Origin: Acidovorax sp. CF316
GTDB taxonomy: Bacteria > Pseudomonadota > Gammaproteobacteria > Burkholderiales > Burkholderiaceae_C
NCBI RefSeq assembly: GCF_000276605.1
Contig: NZ_AKJX01000265.1
Span: 1 to 35,879 of the forward strand
DNA: 35,879 nt
Direction: 5' to 3'
The notes under the pieces are model-generated. The model was not told the DNA's origin. It made no database searches and was given only the letters and a program-made list of their open reading frames with translations. The position numbers were made by a program, and so were the translations under genes. This document shows, piece by piece, positions 29,197 to 35,879 of the stretch (within the stretch, counting starts at the first letter, position 1; each line of letters opens with the position of its first letter).

Positions 29197-31065
29197 ATGA
29201 CCATCTCCACCACCGGGCGCCGCTGGCAGCTCGCCCTGCTCAGTGCCACTGCCGTGGCTGCACTGCTTGCTGCCTGCGGAGGCAGTGACGACACCCCCGT
29301 CGCCGAGCCCGTGGAGCAGTACGTACCGCCCGAGCCGCCCTCGGGCTACACGCCCAAGACCATCGCCTATGCCAACAAGGACATGGTCGCCGCGGCCAAC
29401 CCGTTGGCCGTGCAGGCCGGTACGGCCATCCTGGCCAAGGGCGGCAGTGCCATCGACGCGGCCATTGCCGTGCAACTGGTGCTCAACCTGGTGGAGCCGC
29501 AATCCTCGGGCATCGGCGGCGGTGCCTTCATGTTGCATTTCGACAAGGGCGCCAACCGCCTGCTGGCCTATGACGGCCGCGAAACCGCGCCCCTGGCCGC
29601 CACGCCCAACCTGTTCATCGGTGCCGATGGCAACCCGCTGGCCTTCCTGACCGCCGTGGACGGTGGCCTGTCGGTCGGCACACCCGGTGTCTTGCGCATG
29701 CTCGAAGCCGCACACAAGGCGCACGGCAAACTGCCCTGGAAGGACCTGTTCGATCCCGCCATCAAGCTCAGCGAAGACGGCTTTGCGATTTCCGAGCGCA
29801 TGAGCGTTTCCATCGCCGGCTCCGCCGCGCGCATCAAGGCCCAGGGCGAGCCCGGGGCCAGCTACTTCCTGCGGGCCGACGGCACGGCCAAGCCCACCGG
29901 CACCCTGCTCAAGAACCCCGAACTGGCTGCGACGCTGCGCACCATTGCCGCCGGCGGCGCGGATGCGTTCTACAAGGGCGCCATCGCGGCCGACATCGTG
30001 GCCAAGGTCACGGGCCACCCGACCAACCCCGGCAAACTCGCGCTGGCCGACCTGAACAACTACACCGCCAAGGTGCGCGAGCCCGTGTGCGGCGTGTACC
30101 GCACCAAGTACCGTGTCTGCGGCATGCCGGCACCGAGCTCGGGCGGCATCGCCGTGCTGCAGACCCTAGGCATGCTCGAAAGCTTCGACCTCGCGGCGAT
30201 GAAGCCAAATACGCTCGACTCCGTGCACGTGGTCTCCGAGGCCTACCGCCTGGCCTATGCTGACCGCGCCCTGTATGTGGCCGACCCCGACTTCGTGGCC
30301 GTGCCCCAGGCCGGCCTGGTCAATGCCGACTACCTCAAGGGCCGTGCGCGCCTGATCGACATGCAGCGCAGCATCGGCACGCCGGTGGCCGGCACGCCAC
30401 CCGGCGTGGTCGCCGCACGCGGGGCCGACAGCTCGCTGAGCCTGCCCTCGACCACCCACCTGTCCATCGTCGATGCCTCGGGCAACGCCGTATCGATGAC
30501 CACCACCATCGAGAACGGCTTCGGCAGCCTGCAGATGGTGCGCGGCTTCCTCTTGAACAACCAGCTCACCGACTTCTCGTTCACCGCCACCGACGCGGCC
30601 GGCAAGGCCATCGCCAACAGCGTGCAGCCCGGCAAGCGGCCACGCAGCTCCATGGCGCCGACCATCATCTTCAACGCCGCCACCGGCGACTTCGAAGGCG
30701 CCATCGGCTCGCCCGGCGGCAGCGCCATCATCCAGTACACCGCCAAGAGCATCCTGGGCATGACCGACTGGGGGCTGAACGTGCAGCAGGCGATCAACCT
30801 GCCCAACTTCGGCGCGCAGACCAATGCCACCACCTCGATCGAGAAGGGCTCGGTCATCGACACGGCCGCCATCCGCGACGGCCTCAGGGCGCGCGGCCAT
30901 ACCGTGGCGCAGACCGACACCTTCGCCAGCGGCCTGCACGGCGTGACGTTCAACGGCGTGCGCGCCAACGGCACTCCCGGCCTGCTCTCGCGCAACCCCG
31001 CAGCGGGTACTTACGCTGGGGGCGCCGATCCGCGCCGTGAAGGCATCGCGCTGGGCAACAACTGA
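29197..31065 (+). CDS. ggt: Gamma-glutamyltransferase, lipoprotein form
   Basis: A 622-residue gamma-glutamyltranspeptidase precursor that hydrolyses or transfers the gamma-glutamyl group of glutathione in the periplasm. The N-terminus MTISTTGRRWQLALLSATAV ends in a lipobox, LLAAC, so it is membrane-tethered, unlike the soluble E. coli enzyme. The large subunit has SSGIGGGAFMLHFD and DGRETAP; autocleavage is expected before catalytic Thr419 in STTHLSIVDASGNAVSMTTT, and the small subunit keeps RPRSSMAP and GSPGGS. All catalytic motifs are intact. GAGGA precedes the ATG; an upstream in-frame ATG would precede the lipobox signal and is less likely. Confidence 0.94.
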   Translation: MTISTTGRRWQLALLSATAVAALLAACGGSDDTPVAEPVEQYVPPEPPSGYTPKTIAYANKDMVAAANPLAVQAGTAILAKGGSAIDAAIAVQLVLNLVEPQSSGIGGGAFMLHFDKGANRLLAYDGRETAPLAATPNLFIGADGNPLAFLTAVDGGLSVGTPGVLRMLEAAHKAHGKLPWKDLFDPAIKLSEDGFAISERMSVSIAGSAARIKAQGEPGASYFLRADGTAKPTGTLLKNPELAATLRTIAAGGADAFYKGAIAADIVAKVTGHPTNPGKLALADLNNYTAKVREPVCGVYRTKYRVCGMPAPSSGGIAVLQTLGMLESFDLAAMKPNTLDSVHVVSEAYRLAYADRALYVADPDFVAVPQAGLVNADYLKGRARLIDMQRSIGTPVAGTPPGVVAARGADSSLSLPSTTHLSIVDASGNAVSMTTTIENGFGSLQMVRGFLLNNQLTDFSFTATDAAGKAIANSVQPGKRPRSSMAPTIIFNAATGDFEGAIGSPGGSAIIQYTAKSILGMTDWGLNVQQAINLPNFGAQTNATTSIEKGSVIDTAAIRDGLRARGHTVAQTDTFASGLHGVTFNGVRANGTPGLLSRNPAAGTYAGGADPRREGIALGNN

Positions 31066-31074
31066 GTAACCCCC

Positions 31075-31093
31075 TTGCCCGCATGCCGGGCAA
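31075..31093 (+). repeat. Hairpin immediately after ggt
   Basis: TTGCCCG-CATGC-CGGGCAA, a perfect 7-bp stem, starts 10 bp after the ggt stop and precedes the main terminator. Confidence 0.4.
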
Positions 31094-31109
31094 TGCCGGT
31101 TATCCTCCG

Positions 31110-31148
31110 GGCCCCCGCCGGGCAGAAGCTGGCGGGGGCCATTTTTTT
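31110..31148 (+). terminator. Strong terminator after ggt
   Basis: GGCCCCCGCC (31110-31119) pairs perfectly with GGCGGGGGCC (31131-31140) around an 11-nt loop, followed by ATTTTTTT (31141-31148). It ends only 3 nt before the next ATG, so the next gene has no room for an independent promoter after it. Confidence 0.95.
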
Positions 31149-31151
31149 GCC

Positions 31152-31604
31152 ATGCCCTCTTCCCGCATCCACATCACCGACATCGAGGCCGCCATCAACC
31201 ACTGGCGCCAGCGCTTGCCCTCGCCCGACGGCTTCACCCTGGCGCCTGCCACCCGCGCCCTGGCCAAGGTGTATGCGCTGATGGTGTACCGGCATGCGGA
31301 CGAGATCGATGAAGCAGATTTCCCCGAGGAGGCGCTGGCGGCCTGGCAGGGCTGGTACGAGACCACGCCCGATACCCCGTGCATCGCCATCTGCTCCACC
31401 AGCCAGGGCGACGACCAGTGCAAGGGCTGCGGTCGCAGTTTCGAAGAAGTGCAGCACTGGCTCGCCTACACCCCTGCCGAGAAGCGCAGCGTGTGGCGCC
31501 GCATCACGCTCGAGCATTCGGCATGGCGCTTCAACCGCTATGCCGAGCGGGCCGCAGAAGGACCATCCGCCGGACCACTGCAGGTGCCGGTGGCACAAGC
31601 CTGA
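31152..31604 (+). CDS. DUF3717 + DUF1289 small protein
   Basis: A 150-residue protein. Residues about 1-60 match the DUF3717 style found in Burkholderiales (IHITDIEAAINHWRQRLPSP). Residues about 75-125 match the zinc-binding-like DUF1289 pattern: CIAICSTSQGDDQCKGCGRS, then FEEVQHWLAYTP and KRSVWRRI. Four cysteines likely bind a metal. The start at 31152 is by homology of the first domain, but it sits 3 nt behind the ggt terminator; an in-frame ATG at 31083 is the alternative and would read through the terminator stem. The function is unknown. Confidence 0.8.
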   Translation: MPSSRIHITDIEAAINHWRQRLPSPDGFTLAPATRALAKVYALMVYRHADEIDEADFPEEALAAWQGWYETTPDTPCIAICSTSQGDDQCKGCGRSFEEVQHWLAYTPAEKRSVWRRITLEHSAWRFNRYAERAAEGPSAGPLQVPVAQA

Positions 31605-31660
31605 GGTCCAGGCCGCCGGGGCCACTGTACGCCGCGCGCCCAAACCGGTATGGTGGGGCC

Positions 31661-31966
31661 ATGCTGCGACTGACCCAGGCCCCCAACATCGCGATTGCCA
31701 CGCTCTGGGCCGACATCCTGTGCGAGGCCGGCATGACCGCCTCGGTGCAGCGGCAGTACCTGGGCGCTGCCGCGGGCCACCTGCCGCCTGACCAGTGCCT
31801 GCCCGAGATCTGGCTCGAATACGACGAGCACGCCAGCCGCGCGCGCACCCTGCTCGACGATTTGCAGAACATTCCGCAGCGCCATTGGGTCTGCCGTTGC
31901 GGTGAAACGGTGGAGGGGGGCTTCGAGCAGTGCTGGCACTGCGGGGCCCTCATGCCGCTGGATTGA
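31661..31966 (+). CDS. Small DUF2007-type putative signal-transducing protein with zinc ribbon
   Basis: A 101-residue protein. The N-terminal part (LTQAPNIAIATLWADILCEA) has the alpha/beta start of DUF2007 proteins, and the C-terminus carries a zinc ribbon (VCRCGETVEGGFEQCWHCGA). The ATG at 31661 is the only start that begins the domain; GGTGGGG upstream could serve as ribosome site. It follows the DUF1289 gene by 56 nt. The function is not known. Confidence 0.8.
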   Translation: MLRLTQAPNIAIATLWADILCEAGMTASVQRQYLGAAAGHLPPDQCLPEIWLEYDEHASRARTLLDDLQNIPQRHWVCRCGETVEGGFEQCWHCGALMPLD

Positions 31967-32028
31967 CCGGACCCATCACGGCCGTCGGGCAGCAGCGGTG
32001 CCTGCGGTTTTTCAGCTGCGCGGGAGGC

Positions 32029-32589
32029 TTACTTCCAGCGCACCGGCTCCACGACCACGCTGCCCAGGTTGCTGCTCAGGGTGAGTGCGTTCTCCTGCAC
32101 CGTGGCCTGCAGCTGCATGCTGCGCTCGGCCAGAGCCGCCAGGGCCTGCGAGGCCTCGGTCGGTATGCGCCAGACCTGCAGTTTTTCCAGGCGCGAGAGC
32201 TTGGTCTCGATGCCCTTCCACCAGATTTCGGCCGCATGGTTGAAGCAGTACACGACCACGCTGTCGGCCTTGCTGCAGGCCTTGGTCAGCGGCTTGTCCT
32301 CGGGCTGGCCGACCTCGATCCAGACGCGCTTCCTGCCCGTGAAGTCGGTCAGCGAGGCGTCCGGATCGTCCGGGTCCGACAGTCCCGCGCCAAAGGCCAG
32401 CGTGCCGTCGCCGTTGCAGACGTCGTTGAGGTCGTGCGCATGGATGGCCAGCGCCGCCAGGCGCACCATCATGCGCTCATCGGTCTCGCTCGGGTGCCGT
32501 GCCAGCGTCAGCGCGTGGTCCGCGTAGTAGCCGTGGTCGATGTCGGCGATCTGCAGATGCGCCTTGAAGATGGTGGATTTGATGGCCAT
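32029..32589 (-). CDS. yaeQ: YaeQ family protein
   Basis: A 186-residue YaeQ protein, a compact fold with a PD-(D/E)XK nuclease-like core, of uncertain role (E. coli YaeQ was once proposed to act on transcription). Family blocks: MAIKSTIFKAHLQIADIDHG, YYADHALTLARHPSETDERM, then WIEVGQPEDKPLTKACSKAD, VVVYCFNHAAEIWWKG and ALTLSSNLGSVVVEPVRW. The length is normal. It is downstream of purB on the minus strand but separated by a terminator, so it is likely its own unit. Confidence 0.93.
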   Translation of the reverse strand: MAIKSTIFKAHLQIADIDHGYYADHALTLARHPSETDERMMVRLAALAIHAHDLNDVCNGDGTLAFGAGLSDPDDPDASLTDFTGRKRVWIEVGQPEDKPLTKACSKADSVVVYCFNHAAEIWWKGIETKLSRLEKLQVWRIPTEASQALAALAERSMQLQATVQENALTLSSNLGSVVVEPVRWK

Positions 32590-32622
32590 GCGGTCTCACT
32601 GAACAACAATTGACCGCTGCCT

Positions 32623-32640
32623 TTGCCTGGGTGCAGGCAA
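32623..32640. repeat. Perfect 7+4+7 inverted repeat upstream of yaeQ
   Basis: TTGCCTG-GGTG-CAGGCAA lies 33 bp upstream of the yaeQ start codon. It could be an operator or leader hairpin; no partner is known. Confidence 0.3.
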
Positions 32641-32651
32641 CAGAGGCCGTG

Positions 32652-32690
32652 AAAAAAGAAATCACCATGCGCCACAGAGCGCAGGTGATT
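32652..32690 (-). terminator. Terminator after purB
   Basis: On the minus strand AATCACC...GGTGATT (7 bp) encloses TGCGC/GCGCA (5 bp), with one bulged base and a 6-nt loop, followed by TTTCTTTTTTC. It lies about 77 nt after the purB stop. Confidence 0.9.
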
Positions 32691-32766
32691 GGGGTCGCGA
32701 GCGTGCCGGGCCTGGGGCCGTGCACGCAGCACAGCGGGCCCGGGCGGGGCTCGGCAGAAAAAGCGA

Positions 32767-34320
<1,554 letters not shown>

Positions 34321-34369
34321 TCACCCATTTGCGGGGGCATGCCGGGCCGGTCCCCCGGGCGCCAGCCGA

Positions 34370-34375
34370 TAGAAT
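34370..34375 (+). promoter_or_regulatory. Candidate -10 box upstream of the GST gene
   Basis: TAGAAT, within the palindrome CCGAT-AGA-ATCGG (34366-34378), lies 55 bp before the GST ATG. No good -35 is present at 17 bp. The surrounding 284-bp divergent gap also holds two near-identical 15-mers, ACCGTTGTCACCCAT (34314) and ACCGTTGTCACGCAT (34391). Confidence 0.4.
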
Positions 34376-34430
34376 CGGTCGCGTACCCGTACCGTTGTCA
34401 CGCATCCCGCGCACTGGAAGAAATCTCGCC

Positions 34431-35045
34431 ATGAAATTGATCGGAGCCTCCGCCAGCCCTTATGTACGCAAGGTGCGCGTCGTCATGGCCGAGAAGAAGC
34501 TCGACTACCAGTTCGTGCAGGAAAACGTCTGGGCCGACGACACGACGATTGCCACCTCCAACCCGCTGGGCAAGGTGCCCTGCCTGGTGATGGAAGGCGG
34601 CGAAGCCGTCTTCGACTCGCGCGTGATCGTCGAGTACCTGGACACGCTGTCGCCTGTGGGCAAGCTCATCCCCAGCCAGGGCCGCGAGCGCGCCGAGGTC
34701 AAGACCTGGGAAGCCCTGGCCGATGGAGTGGTGGACGCTGCCATCCTGGCCCGCCTCGAAGCCACCTGGGCCCACCGCAAGGACGGCGAGCGCAGCCAGG
34801 CCTGGATCGACCGCCAGATGCGCAAGGTCAACGACAGCCTCAAGTCCATGAGCCAGGGCCTGGGCGACAAGCCCTACTGCAGCGGCATCCACCTGAGCCT
34901 GTCGGACATCGCCGTGGGCTGTGCCCTGGGCTGGCTCGAGTTCCGCTTTCCCGAGATCGCCTGGCGCAGCGAATACCCCAACCTGGGCAAGCTGCTGGAC
35001 AAGCTCATGCTGCGCCCGAGCTTCGCGGACACCAAGCCCGCCTGA
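34431..35045 (+). CDS. Glutathione S-transferase family protein
   Basis: A 204-residue cytosolic GST. The thioredoxin-like N-terminal domain (about 1-78) starts MKLIGASASPYVRKVRVVMA with the catalytic-type Ser in SASPY and the cis-Pro segment GKVPCLVMEGGEAVFDSRVI, ending IVEYLD. The all-helical C-terminal domain ends with the N-capping motif LSLSDIAVGCALGWLEFR. The substrate is unknown. The start is by homology; no ribosome site stands out (GAAGAAATCTCGCC). It is followed after 41 nt by a TetR gene in the same direction. Confidence 0.92.
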   Translation: MKLIGASASPYVRKVRVVMAEKKLDYQFVQENVWADDTTIATSNPLGKVPCLVMEGGEAVFDSRVIVEYLDTLSPVGKLIPSQGRERAEVKTWEALADGVVDAAILARLEATWAHRKDGERSQAWIDRQMRKVNDSLKSMSQGLGDKPYCSGIHLSLSDIAVGCALGWLEFRFPEIAWRSEYPNLGKLLDKLMLRPSFADTKPA

Positions 35046-35086
35046 TCGCACTGGCAGGGCCGGCCCTTGCCGTATGCTTGGCGCAT

Positions 35087-35806
35087 ATGGACGAAACGGT
35101 TCAAAACACCCCGCCTTCCGCCGGTGACAGCCGCCCGGCGCGGCAGCGCGCTGCGCGCGAGGCCGCGGCCACGCCCGGTGCCGAGCGCGTGCGCGTGAAC
35201 GACCCCGACCGCACCATGGCCAACATCCTGCAGGTGGCCACGGCCGAGTTCGCGGACAAGGGCCTGGCCGGCGCGCGCATCGACGAGATCGCGGCGCTCA
35301 CCAGCACCAGCAAGCGCATGATCTACTACTATTTTGGTAGCAAGGAAGGGTTGTACGTGCGGGTGCTCGAAGAAGCCTACCGCCGCATCCGGCAGATCGA
35401 ATCGGACCTGCACCTGGAAGACCTGGCGCCCGAGCAGGCCCTGCGCACCCTGGTCGGCTTCACCTTCGATTACCAGCTGGCCAACCCCGACTTCATCCGC
35501 CTGGTGATGAACGAGAACATGCACCGGGGCGAGTACATCAGCCGCTCCACGACCATCCAGGAGCTCAACATCCCGGTCATCCATGCGGTGCACAAGGTCT
35601 ACCAGCGCGGCGTGGCCGCCGGGGTCTTTCGCCCCGACGTGGACCCGGTCGATCTGCACATGTCGATCTCGGCGCTGTGCTTCTTCAACGTCTCCAACCG
35701 CCACACCTTCGGCGCCATCTTCAAGCGCACGCTCGATGCGCCCGCCGCCATGGCCGAGCGCCGCGCATCCATCGTCGAGATGATCGTGCGCTTCCTGCGG
35801 CCGTAG
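35087..35806 (+). CDS. TetR-family transcriptional regulator
   Basis: A 239-residue TetR regulator. After a disordered, basic N-terminal extension (about 1-40) the HTH domain is at about 45-90 (TMANILQVATAEFADKGLAG, IAALTSTSKRMIYYYFGSKE), followed by the all-helical ligand domain to 239. The ATG at 35087 is chosen; a TTG 9 nt earlier adds three residues. It may be co-transcribed with the GST gene. A ligand and target cannot be inferred, but the GST gene upstream and the next gene beyond the window are candidates. Confidence 0.93.
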   Translation: MDETVQNTPPSAGDSRPARQRAAREAAATPGAERVRVNDPDRTMANILQVATAEFADKGLAGARIDEIAALTSTSKRMIYYYFGSKEGLYVRVLEEAYRRIRQIESDLHLEDLAPEQALRTLVGFTFDYQLANPDFIRLVMNENMHRGEYISRSTTIQELNIPVIHAVHKVYQRGVAAGVFRPDVDPVDLHMSISALCFFNVSNRHTFGAIFKRTLDAPAAMAERRASIVEMIVRFLRP

Positions 35807-35837
35807 CAGGTACATCCCCCTGAGTCGCTTCGCGCCT

Positions 35838-35878
35838 TCCCCCTTCTCTCGAATGGCTGCGCCATTCGGGAAGGGGGA
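35838..35878. repeat. Extragenic palindromic repeat (right edge)
   Basis: TCCCCCTTC pairs with GAAGGGGGA, and CGAATGGC with GCCATTCG across a 3-nt TGC loop, forming a long near-perfect hairpin 31 bp after the tetR stop. The flanking CCCCCTGAGTCGCTTCGCGC and the C-rich arms look like a dispersed extragenic element of this group of organisms rather than a simple terminator. It runs to the window edge. Confidence 0.6.
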
Positions 35879-35879
35879 C

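Overview
The window is GC-rich, densely packed chromosomal DNA, most likely from a betaproteobacterium of the order Burkholderiales, family Comamonadaceae (Acidovorax-like). This rests on the type of recA-recX, sucCD and type-2 argC genes, a Bug-family periplasmic binding protein, a DUF3717+DUF1289 protein, two TerC proteins and the codon use. It is an inference from gene content; no database search was made. I see no rRNA, tRNA, CRISPR array, insertion sequence or prophage.

Layout. (1) 1-3472: two divergent two-component systems, a TctD/TctE-like pair (minus; the kinase runs off the left edge) and a QseB/QseC-like pair (plus). (2) 3527-9136: accessory metabolism and regulation: a serine beta-lactamase-fold lipoprotein, an N-formylglutamate amidohydrolase, a Bug binding protein divergent from a LysR regulator with a clear LysR box, a small HTH + Clp-N operon with an apparently leaderless, operator-embedded promoter, and a MarR regulator. 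(3) 9278-14950: housekeeping block recA (LexA box)-recX, argC, sucC-sucD and a first terC.

(4) 15106-22470 is the most interesting block, a five-gene plus-strand cluster: a membrane CHASE2 Ser/Thr kinase, a PP2C phosphatase, a double-FHA protein, a membrane CHASE2 adenylate cyclase and a metallo-beta-lactamase-fold protein resembling class II cyclic-nucleotide phosphodiesterases. It has a writer, an eraser and a reader of phosphothreonine next to a maker and a probable breaker of cAMP, with the same sensor architecture on both membrane enzymes. (5) Directly behind its terminator and a sigma-54-type promoter lies an AT-richer type IV pilin island (22694-24746): pilin, TfpX/TfpZ-like accessory protein, second pilin. 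Since cAMP and phosphosignalling often control type IV pili, the adjacency suggests a functional link.

(6) 24774-35879: moaC, a BepA-like M48 protease with TPR tail, a small four-helix membrane protein, a small membrane-anchored stress-like protein, and a second terC preceded by a well-formed yybP-ykoY (manganese) riboswitch with a mutually exclusive expression platform. Then come gamma-glutamyltransferase, two small zinc-ribbon-type proteins, yaeQ, purB, a glutathione S-transferase, a TetR regulator and a truncated extragenic palindromic repeat at the right edge.
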